From positions 1 through 20,644 of IMG/VR virus record IMGVR_UViG_3300012685_000047: a stretch of 20,644 nucleotides of DNA; one strand, given 5' to 3'. Position 1 is the stretch's first letter. Every line of letters starts with the position of its first letter. The notes beneath the pieces were generated by a model, which saw only the letters and a list, made by a program, of their open reading frames with translations, searched no databases and was not told the DNA's origin. The stretch comes from a virus. Made by a program: the position numbers and the translations under genes. This document shows, in pieces, positions 1 through 6,565 of the stretch.

Positions 1-165
1 CAGCCCCTGCTCGTTGCTGTCGAAGGCCGGCCAATAGCCGCCTTCATCGGCGACACCGGAAAGCCGCCCGGCCTCGGCCAGGAGCTCGCCGCCGGCGCGA
101 TAGACCTCCGCCGTCCATTCGAGCGCCTGGGCATACTCCGTCGCGCCGACGGCGATGACCCTCAA
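1..165 (-). pseudogene. Enolase-like fragment, truncated at the phage junction
   Basis: Read leftward, codons 159-157 down to 3-1 give 53 open residues beginning VIAVGATEYAQALEW and ending in VADEGGYWPAFDSNEQGL. From memory this aligns without gaps to the middle of bacterial enolase (phosphopyruvate hydratase, 2-phosphoglycerate to phosphoenolpyruvate), around the E. coli segment VGDEGGYAPNLGSNAEAL. The DEGGY and SNE landmarks are both present. Resemblance stops at about base 160-165. Further upstream in the same frame the residues (SFSRIGSSSRHL) are not enolase-like, and no start belonging to an enolase is visible, so the N-terminal half is absent here. The C-terminal half would lie left of the window. 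It may be a gene broken by phage insertion, a recombinant remnant or an assembly chimera. The family call is fairly secure; the cause of truncation is unknown. Confidence 0.65.
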
Positions 166-271
166 ATGCCTCGAGCTCGAACCAATCCGCGAGAAGCTCG
201 CGCGCGCCGGCCTGGTCCGCTTGGACCGCAACCCTGACGACGAGCCGCAAATCGTGGAGACATGGCTATGA
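155..271 (+). CDS. Small phage-like protein, 38 residues, probably 5'-truncated
   Basis: This frame opens with ATG at 155 and ends with TGA at 269-271, overlapping the next gene's ATG at 268. The C-terminus (GLVRLDRNPDDEPQIVETWL) looks like a real protein end. The frame upstream of about 155 is antisense to the enolase fragment and has stops near 35 and 98, so the native N-terminus was probably lost at the junction. There is no convincing ribosome site before the ATG. The function is unknown. Support comes from the start/stop overlap and the natural-looking composition only. Confidence 0.4.
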   Translation: MTLKCLELEPIREKLARAGLVRLDRNPDDEPQIVETWL

Positions 272-483
272 GCGAGTTCACCAAATACCGCCGCAAGCAA
301 ATCGCCGAATTGCGCCCATACGTCCCCGGCGAAAACCTGGCTCAAGTGTCTCTGTCGCCGGAGGACGAGAAGGCCGGCTCTCCCCGGCCGGGCGACATGA
401 TCGCGCGCAACCCGAAGAACCATGCCGATCAATGGCTGGTCGCGGCGCAGTATTTCGCCGATAATTTCGATCCCGTCGAATGA
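268..483 (+). CDS. Small conserved-type phage protein, 71 residues
   Basis: There are two in-frame ATGs, at 262 and 268. I prefer 268 because the GGAG-like ribosome site at 256-259 sits about eight bases before it but only two before 262, and because it forms an ATGA overlap with the preceding stop. The protein starts MSEFTKYRRKQIAELRPYV and ends with IARNPKNHADQWLVAAQYF. From memory this pattern is common in small phage proteins of unassigned role, but I cannot name a family. It is hydrophilic, with no membrane segment or enzyme motif. It lies in a three-gene overlapping run of small genes before the leftward PEP-CTERM gene. Confidence 0.65.
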   Translation: MSEFTKYRRKQIAELRPYVPGENLAQVSLSPEDEKAGSPRPGDMIARNPKNHADQWLVAAQYFADNFDPVE

Positions 484-713
484 GGGCGCCGCAATACGGC
501 AAGGTCTATACGCCCGAGGGCCCCAATCCCGAGGCCGCCAAGCGGCTGCGGGTCAAGCCGTTCGCCAATATCTTCGCCCTGGTCGAAGGCCTCGGCGTCA
601 TTTCCCTGCATCGCACGTTAAGCGATGCGCAAACGGCGCTCGAGGGAGAAATCGAGCGCCGCCGGCAGGCCAACCAACGCTTAAGCGACGTGAAGCCGGC
701 TTCGCGTCCTTAA
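480..713 (+). CDS. Hypothetical phage protein, 77 residues
   Basis: The ATG at 480 overlaps the previous stop as ATGA, suggesting translational coupling. The first half contains a basic stretch, AAKRLRVKPFANIFALVEG. The second half is a likely helix rich in Glu, Arg and Gln (ALEGEIERRRQANQRLSDV). No known motif is recognised. Its last 33 bases overlap the 3' end of the convergent PEP-CTERM gene, so the two transcripts run into each other. No rightward terminator is visible after it. Confidence 0.5.
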   Translation: MRAPQYGKVYTPEGPNPEAAKRLRVKPFANIFALVEGLGVISLHRTLSDAQTALEGEIERRRQANQRLSDVKPASRP

Positions 714-1265
714 CCCCATGAGGCCCATGACCCCGAGGCCGATCGCTAACATCGCCCAGGTCGACGGCTCCGGCGTCGGGACCGATCCGACGCCAGTTAC
801 CGCCGTGATCGTGCCGTCGATCGCAATGTGAATCGCCGCCCCGCCGCTGATTCCGCTGACTTCGGCGAAGTAAGACCCGGCCCCGAGCACGTCGGGCGCA
901 ACCGTCGCCTCCTGCCCGCCGAGCACATTCAGGATCGACGAGCTTTCGATCAACGCGCCGGTCGGCTGGAATGGCGACACGCCGGCGCTTCCCGTCCAGG
1001 TGTTGAGCGACAATAGGCCGCCGGTGATCCGCTGCGCGCCGATCGCGCTATCCGACACCGACAGGGTGACGGTTTCGCTCACCGGAAGCGTGAACTCGAA
1101 AAACTCTTGAAACCCGATCCCCGATCCCGGCGTGTCCTGCGCCGGAAGCGCGAGACTCTGGTTGAAGACCGCGCCGATGGCGTCGACGGTGATTTGGGTC
1201 GCCGCGCTGGCCGGCGCGGCCAACGTGACGACGGCGGCAAGGATGGCGAAAGTCAGCTTGGGCAT
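681..1265 (-). CDS. PEP-CTERM sorted secreted protein, 194 residues
   Basis: This is an exported surface protein of the class processed by exosortase. The N-terminus (MPKLTFAILAAVVTLAAPAS) is a signal peptide, with a probable cleavage site after ASA at residues 19-21. The C-terminus has the diagnostic PEPSTW motif at 165-170, a hydrophobic segment at about 170-184 and a basic tail with Arg 186, 188 and 190. The middle (about 25-160) is Gly/Ser/Thr-rich and probably beta-structured, without an enzyme motif. The start at 1265 is preferred over an upstream in-frame ATG at 1328 because the signal peptide starts there and a GGGGA stretch lies about nine bases upstream. It sits leftward among phage genes and overlaps the gene ending at 713. 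Sorting would need a host exosortase. The role of the mature domain is unknown. Confidence 0.85.
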   Translation of the reverse strand: MPKLTFAILAAVVTLAAPASAATQITVDAIGAVFNQSLALPAQDTPGSGIGFQEFFEFTLPVSETVTLSVSDSAIGAQRITGGLLSLNTWTGSAGVSPFQPTGALIESSSILNVLGGQEATVAPDVLGAGSYFAEVSGISGGAAIHIAIDGTITAVTGVGSVPTPEPSTWAMLAIGLGVMGLMGLRTRSRLHVA

Positions 1266-1325
1266 GGCGAATGATCCCCGGTTGAGAAGTCGTATTACGC
1301 ACGCCGGAATGACGCACGCAAGACG

Positions 1326-1350
1326 CAAAAAGGGCCGCGCAAGCGGCCCT
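1326..1350 (-). terminator. Intrinsic terminator after the leftward proline-rich gene
   Basis: A perfect eight-base-pair GC-rich stem (AGGGCCGC at 1331-1338 with GCGGCCCT at 1343-1350) encloses a four-base loop. On the minus strand it is followed by a run of five T (A at 1327-1331 on the plus strand). It lies 30 bases past the stop of the gene at 1380-1778, so it should end that transcript and insulate the PEP-CTERM gene from it. The PEP-CTERM gene would then need its own promoter in the short gap 1266-1325, where I see no clear one. Confidence 0.8.
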
Positions 1351-1379
1351 CCTTGAGTTGCAGAATACGAAACCTCTGG

Positions 1380-1778
1380 TTAACGCCGCGTCGGGTCGAC
1401 TTCCGGCCCGCCTGGCTCCGGCAGCGTCTCGGGCCAGCCGTCCGGATCGATGACGATGTAGCGCCAGCCATAGCTCGGAATATGCGCCAGCACGACAAAA
1501 TTGCCGCTGACCGGTCCAGGCGGACGCGGCCAGATCGAACCGGGTGGAATTGTCGGCAATTGCCCGGCTTCGCCGCCTTCGCCGGGCGCGACCGGCTCGA
1601 TCGGATGGCCGGGCGTCGGCCCCGGCCAAATGCCAGGCGGCGGCTCGGGCAGTTCGTTGTCGATGCTTTCGTCCCCGCCGCCCGGGCCGTCGCCGTCATC
1701 GACGCCGTAATCGGGATCGACCGGGCCGCCGCCCGGCCGCCGCTTGATGATCCGTAAAAAGCCTTTCACTCTCGGCAT
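1380..1778 (-). CDS. Proline-rich phage protein with repeated IWP motifs, 132 residues
   Basis: An excellent ribosome site, AAGGAGG, lies seven bases before the ATG at 1778. The protein has a basic N-terminus (about 1-14), an acidic Gly/Asp-rich stretch (about 16-42), then two related Pro-rich units. These are LPEPPPGIWPGPTPGHPIEP at about 43-62 and LPTIPPGSIWPRPPGPVSG at about 74-92. A compact C-terminal segment with VVLAHIPSYGWRYIVIDP follows. From memory, small proteins with Pro-rich IWP repeats and a similar C-terminal strand pattern occur in podovirus structural regions, but no function is established that I can name. It is transcribed away from the portal gene and ends at a clear terminator. 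Confidence 0.7.
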   Translation of the reverse strand: MPRVKGFLRIIKRRPGGGPVDPDYGVDDGDGPGGGDESIDNELPEPPPGIWPGPTPGHPIEPVAPGEGGEAGQLPTIPPGSIWPRPPGPVSGNFVVLAHIPSYGWRYIVIDPDGWPETLPEPGGPEVDPTRR

Positions 1779-1858
1779 GTTTTCCTCCTTGGGGGCCTTG
1801 TCGACTTGCGGAATCAGCCTTGCATGGCGTCACGACGCGAACAAGACATTGCCGCGAT

Positions 1859-1887
1859 TTGATCTTTGAACGATATCAGCCTCTAAT
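1859..1887 (+). promoter_or_regulatory. Candidate sigma70-type promoter before the portal operon
   Basis: In the 209-base gap between divergent genes (1779-1987), TTGATC (1859-1864) and TCTAAT (1882-1887) are separated by exactly 17 bases. This is a plausible -35/-10 pair reading toward the portal gene about 100 bases downstream. The rest of the gap is gene-free. Its left end holds the strong ribosome site of the leftward gene, and I see no operator repeat or convincing leftward promoter in it. The call rests on two near-consensus hexamers only. Confidence 0.35.
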
Positions 1888-1987
1888 CCTCGAAGCCTCA
1901 TGGGACGCGTGAAGGCCGGTTCTCGCTTGGTTCCTGGTTTGGGCGGTTTGCGATCCGCGCAACGCTCGAATTGAAGGCCTGAAGTCA

Positions 1988-4243
1988 ATGCTCGAAAGAA
2001 TATTCTCCACATTCAAAGAGGGTGGCGCGGACAGCGCCTATGATCCGGCCGACCCCGACAGTTACGAAACTTACATCCAGGCGCTCATTCGCGACAGCCG
2101 CGATTACGAGGGCTCCGTGCTCGCCGCCGCCCGCAACCAGGCGCAGCTTTATTACTACGGCTATCTGCCGTCGTTGAACCCCGACGGCACGCCCTATTCT
2201 GACACCCAAATCATCCAGGACCCGAACGCGACCTACGAGCAAATCCTCGGCGGCGACAAAGAGAGCGCTAACAAATCGCAATATGTTTCGACCGACGTCC
2301 GCGACGCCATCATGCTCATGCTGCCGTCGCTCATTCGCCTGTTCGCGGCATCTGAAAACGTCGTCGCGCTCATTCCCCGCACCAAGGCCGACGTCGACAA
2401 CGCTCAACAGCAAACCAATTACATCAATTACGTTTTCTGGCAGGACAATCCCGGCTTTTTGATCCTGTACGGGGCGTTCAAGGACGCCATGACGGTGCGC
2501 ACCGGATTCGTCAAATGGTGGACCGACGATAAAAAGGAAAAGCGGCGCAAGACCTTCATCAATCTCAACCCGCAACAGCTGTCGATGATCGCCCAAGGCG
2601 ATCCGACCGCCAAGCTGGTCGAGCACGAGGACCCCGATCAGCAAACCGGCCTTTTCCCGCGCGTCGTGCTCGAGTTCGAAGTCGACAAGCCGATCATCAA
2701 AATTGCCGGCGTGCCGCCCGAGGAGATGCGGCTCGACCGCAACGCGCGCTCGTTCTCAACCTCGCGCATCGTCGGTCATGAGCGCGTCGTGCCGATCGAT
2801 GAGCTCGTCGCCATGGGCTACGAGCGCGAGCAATGCCTCGAATATCTGCAGGGGGCGGCGATCAACGAATACACGATGGAGGCGCAACTCCGGAACCCCG
2901 GGCGCTATTCGTCGAACCGGATCAGCGACGGCGTGAACTATGGCGAATGGTACATCAAAATCGACGGCGACGGCGATGGCTTGCCCGAGCTCCGCTACAT
3001 CTGCACCATGGGCAATGTTTACGAGATCGTCCATGACGAACCGGCCAACCGGGTCAAGTTCGCCGTCTTCGGCGTCGACCCGATCAGCCACACCATCGTC
3101 GGCGACTCGATCGCCGATTACACCAAAGACATTCAGAAAATTAAGACCAACATGACCCGCGCCGTGCTCGACAGCGCGGCCGAGAGCATCAACCCGAAGA
3201 CCGTCGTCAACGAGCTCAACACCGACCTCGACGACGTGCTCAACGATGACGTCGGCGCCGTGATCCGCACGCGCGGGGACGTCAACGCCGCCGTCGCCTT
3301 CAACAACGTCCCCTTCCTCGGCGCGCAAATGCTGCCGCTGTTCGAGCTCATGAACAACGTCCTGCAGCGCCGCACCGGCTTGAGCGACGCCGCCAAGGGC
3401 CTCGACGCCAAGGCGCTGCAGAGCTCGAGCCAGATCGGCGTCGAGGCGATCATCAACGGCGCCCAGGAGCGCACCGAACTGGTCGCCCGGGTGCTCGCCG
3501 AAACCGGCTTCAAAGACCTGTTCACCGGCCTCTACAACGAGGTTTGCGAGGCCCCCAACCAGCGACGAACCTTGCGCATCAACGGCAAGTGGAGCGACGT
3601 CGACACCGGCACGTTCGACGCCTCAATGGGCGTCGAAGTCAATTCGACCCTCGGCAAGGGGTCGGACACCGTGCGCATGATGACGCTCAATCAAATCAAG
3701 CAGGATCAACAGCTGATTATGCAGCAATTCGGGGTCACCAATCCCGTCTGCGGCATCACCGAATATCTCAACACCATTTCGGACATGCTCGACATCGCCA
3801 ACATCAAAAACGTCGGCCGCTATTTCAAGACGCCCGATCCGCAAACCCTTGCGGCGATCGCTGCCCAACCGAAGGAGCCGGACGCGATGACGCTGGCCGC
3901 GCAAGCCCAATTCCAGAAGGTCAAAGCCGACACCGCGACCGCCGTCGGCAAGCAGCAACTCGCCCAACAGAAAGCGCAAGCCGACGAGGATTTCCGCAAT
4001 CGCCAGCTGGGCGAGAAAACCGCCAACGACCAGGCCAAACTTCAACTCGAGGCCGAGAAATACCACTTGGGCCATGTCGAGCGGCTCGGCCAGATGGCGG
4101 CCGACATGTTCGGCTCGCAAATGGACGCCGAAGTCGCCCACCACCAGGCGCAAGTCGACGCGGCGGTCGGCCATCACCAGGCCGATTCGGACGTCCAAGC
4201 GGCGCAAATCCAGGCCGACGCGCAGCCACCCGAGGGCTCATGA
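1988..4243 (+). CDS. Portal protein, P22-type
   Basis: The portal forms the dodecameric ring at one capsid vertex through which DNA is packaged and ejected. The 751-residue length fits P22-like podovirus portals. N-terminal landmarks that I associate with this family include RDAIMLMLPSLIRLF (about 105-119) and NYINYVFWQDNPGFLILYG (about 144-162). The core also carries TGFVKWW and, further on, DGDGDGLPELRYI. The last 120 or so residues are a long Gln/Ala/Lys helix with probable coiled coil, ending in repeats such as HHQAQVDAAVGHHQAD, which fits a portal barrel. The start has only a weak GAAGG site. The stop overlaps the terminase ATG. The order portal then TerL is reversed relative to many phages. 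Confidence 0.85.
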   Translation: MLERIFSTFKEGGADSAYDPADPDSYETYIQALIRDSRDYEGSVLAAARNQAQLYYYGYLPSLNPDGTPYSDTQIIQDPNATYEQILGGDKESANKSQYVSTDVRDAIMLMLPSLIRLFAASENVVALIPRTKADVDNAQQQTNYINYVFWQDNPGFLILYGAFKDAMTVRTGFVKWWTDDKKEKRRKTFINLNPQQLSMIAQGDPTAKLVEHEDPDQQTGLFPRVVLEFEVDKPIIKIAGVPPEEMRLDRNARSFSTSRIVGHERVVPIDELVAMGYEREQCLEYLQGAAINEYTMEAQLRNPGRYSSNRISDGVNYGEWYIKIDGDGDGLPELRYICTMGNVYEIVHDEPANRVKFAVFGVDPISHTIVGDSIADYTKDIQKIKTNMTRAVLDSAAESINPKTVVNELNTDLDDVLNDDVGAVIRTRGDVNAAVAFNNVPFLGAQMLPLFELMNNVLQRRTGLSDAAKGLDAKALQSSSQIGVEAIINGAQERTELVARVLAETGFKDLFTGLYNEVCEAPNQRRTLRINGKWSDVDTGTFDASMGVEVNSTLGKGSDTVRMMTLNQIKQDQQLIMQQFGVTNPVCGITEYLNTISDMLDIANIKNVGRYFKTPDPQTLAAIAAQPKEPDAMTLAAQAQFQKVKADTATAVGKQQLAQQKAQADEDFRNRQLGEKTANDQAKLQLEAEKYHLGHVERLGQMAADMFGSQMDAEVAHHQAQVDAAVGHHQADSDVQAAQIQADAQPPEGS

Positions 4244-5550
4244 CCGATAGCGCGCTCGTCGAGCGCGAAATCGAAGTCGCCTATCGGCCGCGCTCGTTTT
4301 TCAAGCCGCTGCACGCGAGCGACAAGCGGTGGATCTTCGAATGCTGCCATCGCCGCGCCGGCAAGACGGTGGCGATCGCCAATCACCTCATCCGCGCGGC
4401 TTCGAAAAACCCCCGAAAATGGCCGCCTCCCCGCTATGGCTATGTCGGCCCGTCTTTCGACCAAGCCAAAGATTTGGTGTGGGGCTACCTCAAACAATAC
4501 ACCGAAGCCATTCCCGGTGTCGTCCATCTCGAGGGCGAGCTCAAGACCATCCTGCCGGGCGGCGCTTCGATCAAACTCTATGGCGGCGCCGGCGCTTACC
4601 AGCGCATGCGCGGCATGTATTTCGACGGCATCGCGCTCGACGAATATCCGCTGCTCGAACCGACGGTGTTCGGAACCGTGGTGCGGCCGTGCCTGGCCGA
4701 CTATCGCGGGTGGGCGATCGTATCCGGCACGTCGAACGGCGACGACCATTTCAACCAGTTAAGGCTCAAGGCCGAGGACGATCCCCGTTGGGAAGTCTTC
4801 ATCATCCCCCTTTCGGCGACCGGCGAGGAGGCGCTCAAATACCCCGAGCAGGAAGAGCTCACCAAGGACATGACGCCCGAGGAATATGCGCGGGAAATGG
4901 AGTGCTCTTTCGACGCCCCGGTCGAAGGGGCCTATTACGCCGAAATCCTCAACCAACTGGCCGCACAAGGCCGCATCACCAAGGTTTCGGTCGACCTTTC
5001 GCAACCCGTCATCACCGCGTGGGATCTTGGCATTCACGACTATACCTGTATCTGGCTCTATCAAGTCGCCGGCCGCGAAGTGCACTTCATCGACTACATT
5101 CAGGACAACAACAAAGACTTGGGCCATTACACCGATTTGCTGCGGTTGAAGGCCAAGGCCGGCGGCTACAAGTTCAAGGCCCATTGCCTGCCCCACGACG
5201 TCGAGGCGCGCGAGCTCCAAACCGGACAAAGCCGGCGCGCCTTCCTCGAAAACGAGCTCGACGAAGTCATCATCACCGCGCCAATGGCGAGTCCCGAGGA
5301 CGGAATCGCCGCCTCGAGGGGCCTCCTCGGCCTGTCATGGTTCGACGCCGTCAATTGCAAAAAGGGCCTGGCGATGCTGCGCGGCTATCGCAGAGGGAAG
5401 ATGGGCAAGCCCGTGCACGGGCCAGGCCCGCATAGCCACGGCGCCGACGCTTACCGGACCTTCGCCTGCGCGTTCCACCTGGTGGGCGGCTATCGCTCGC
5501 GCCGGCTCGGCGGCGGCGCGCTCAGGCGGAAAATTAGGGGCCTGGTGTGA
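4240..5550 (+). CDS. terL: Terminase large subunit, 436 residues
   Basis: TerL is the ATP-driven motor and nuclease that packages DNA into the prohead through the portal. The ATPase domain shows a Walker A variant, HRRAGKT (37-43), a Walker B IALDEY (131-136) and a coupling motif VSGTSNG (161-167). The C-terminal RNase H-like nuclease has its expected acidic residues in AWDLG (Asp262), LPHD (Asp320) and SHGADAYR (Asp403). The frame is open much further upstream, but that part overlaps the portal in another frame. The ATG at 4240 overlaps the portal stop as ATGA and begins MTDSALVEREIEVAYRPRS, so it is chosen. No small terminase was recognised nearby. The gene is coupled by GTGA to the DpdA-like gene. 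Confidence 0.93.
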   Translation: MTDSALVEREIEVAYRPRSFFKPLHASDKRWIFECCHRRAGKTVAIANHLIRAASKNPRKWPPPRYGYVGPSFDQAKDLVWGYLKQYTEAIPGVVHLEGELKTILPGGASIKLYGGAGAYQRMRGMYFDGIALDEYPLLEPTVFGTVVRPCLADYRGWAIVSGTSNGDDHFNQLRLKAEDDPRWEVFIIPLSATGEEALKYPEQEELTKDMTPEEYAREMECSFDAPVEGAYYAEILNQLAAQGRITKVSVDLSQPVITAWDLGIHDYTCIWLYQVAGREVHFIDYIQDNNKDLGHYTDLLRLKAKAGGYKFKAHCLPHDVEARELQTGQSRRAFLENELDEVIITAPMASPEDGIAASRGLLGLSWFDAVNCKKGLAMLRGYRRGKMGKPVHGPGPHSHGADAYRTFACAFHLVGGYRSRRLGGGALRRKIRGLV

Positions 5551-6287
5551 TCTTTTACCTCGGCCTGCATAAGCCTTGGCACGCCGCCGTGCTGCCGCGC
5601 GCCTTCATGAGCGTCAACGTGCTTCGCCGGCGGCGCAAGCCGGTCAAGTGCGCCGCCGTCATCGTCGACAGCGGCGCTTTCACCGAGCTTGCGCAATATG
5701 GCCGCTACCGCCATTCGGTCGCCGACTATGCCGCCGATCTTCGCCGCCTGGCCTCGGTCGTCACCATCGAGGCGGCGGTCGCCCAGGATTATATGTGCGA
5801 GCCGTTCATGCTGGCCAAAACCGGGCTTTCGCTCGCCGATCATCAACGCCTGACCATCGAACGCTATGACGATCTTCTCGCCGAGCGCCTCTCGTTTCCA
5901 ATCCTGCCCGTATTGCAAGGCTACGATCCGGCCGATTACGTGCGCCACCTTGAAGCCTATGGCGATCGCCTCGGCCCCGGCCAATGGGTGGGCGTCGGCT
6001 CGGTGTGCAAGCGCAACGGCCATCCGCGCCAAGTGCTGGCCGTGCTCGAGGCGATCGCCCGCCGCCGCCCCGACCTTCGCTTGCACGGCTTCGGGATCAA
6101 GAAAACCGCGCTCGAGCACGAAGGCGTGCGGGCGTTGCTGTTCAGCGCCGACAGCATGGCTTGGTCCTATGCCGCCCGCCGGCAAGGGCGAAACCAAAAC
6201 TCGGCCGCCGAGGCGCAAGCCTACGGGGCGGGGATCGACGCCGTGCTGACGCGCCCTACCAAACCCTGGCAACCGAGCCTCGTATGA
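5547..6287 (+). CDS. dpdA: DpdA-like tRNA-guanine transglycosylase family protein (predicted DNA 7-deazaguanine insertion)
   Basis: Family members exchange guanine for a 7-deazaguanine base. DpdA proteins act on DNA and TGT enzymes on tRNA. Fold landmarks match TGT: IVDSGAFTEL (Asp41; TGT DSGGFQ), AAVAQDYMCEP (Asp81), LPVLQGYDPADYV (120-131), the glycine-rich WVGVGSVCKR (147-156), LHGFGIKK (179-186) and FSADSMAWS (199-207). Asp202 aligns with the TGT nucleophile. The TGT zinc site (CxCxxC plus His) is absent, since only Cys35, 84 and 154 occur. At 246 residues it is far shorter than bacterial TGT, as expected for phage DpdA types. The start is GTG at 5547, overlapping the TerL stop as GTGA. 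No preQ0 synthesis gene is in the window, so precursor would come from the host or elsewhere in the phage. The family call is good; the DNA substrate is inference. Confidence 0.8.
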   Translation: MIFYLGLHKPWHAAVLPRAFMSVNVLRRRRKPVKCAAVIVDSGAFTELAQYGRYRHSVADYAADLRRLASVVTIEAAVAQDYMCEPFMLAKTGLSLADHQRLTIERYDDLLAERLSFPILPVLQGYDPADYVRHLEAYGDRLGPGQWVGVGSVCKRNGHPRQVLAVLEAIARRRPDLRLHGFGIKKTALEHEGVRALLFSADSMAWSYAARRQGRNQNSAAEAQAYGAGIDAVLTRPTKPWQPSLV

Positions 6288-6565
6288 CCCGCACGACCAA
6301 ACCGAGGGCGAAGCGCACGCTCGACGACATGCGCGGCCTCGCCGACGGGGCCAAGGCGATCCTCAACGATCCGGCGTTCCTCGCCGCCCGCGAAGAGGCG
6401 CAAGAGCGCCTGGTCGCCGCGCTGATCGCCGCGCCAAGCACCGAGGAAAAGCTCGAGCTTGTTGCAAAGCTAAAGTGTTTGACGCAGATTGCCGCCGAAC
6501 TCGCTGTACTCATGAACGATTATAGGATGGCGTCTGACCGTGCCCGAGGGGCTAGACCAAGCTAG
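6284..6565 (+). CDS. Small helical phage protein of unknown function, 93 residues
   Basis: The ATG at 6284 overlaps the DpdA-like stop as ATGA. The N-terminus is basic (MTRTTKPRAKRTLDDMRG), and the rest is predicted by composition to be helical (AREEAQERLVAALIAAPSTE; KLELVAKLKCLTQIAAELAV). Its size and position between TerL and the scaffold would allow a small terminase or a head accessory role. I see no helix-turn-helix that would support terminase, and I do not assign one. The 3' end overlaps the next gene's GTG by 26 bases. Base composition becomes more AT-rich near 6460-6530 than in the neighbours. Confidence 0.6.
   Translation: MTRTTKPRAKRTLDDMRGLADGAKAILNDPAFLAAREEAQERLVAALIAAPSTEEKLELVAKLKCLTQIAAELAVLMNDYRMASDRARGARPS

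Noticed and set aside
44-250. Leftward frame at the left edge
   Set aside because: It is in a different frame from the enolase-like codons and has an Arg-rich, low-quality composition.
1501-1757. Rightward frames opposite the proline-rich gene
   Set aside because: The leftward gene has a near-perfect ribosome site and a terminator. The rightward frames have neither.
3544-4239. Upstream extension of the terminase frame
   Set aside because: It overlaps the portal coding region in another frame and gives an Arg/Gln/Pro-rich shadow. The ATGA start at 4240 fits TerL better.
6479-6526. TTGACG followed by TATAGG as a promoter before the scaffold gene
   Set aside because: The two hexamers are about 36 bases apart, far from the 16-18 expected, and no better pair was seen.
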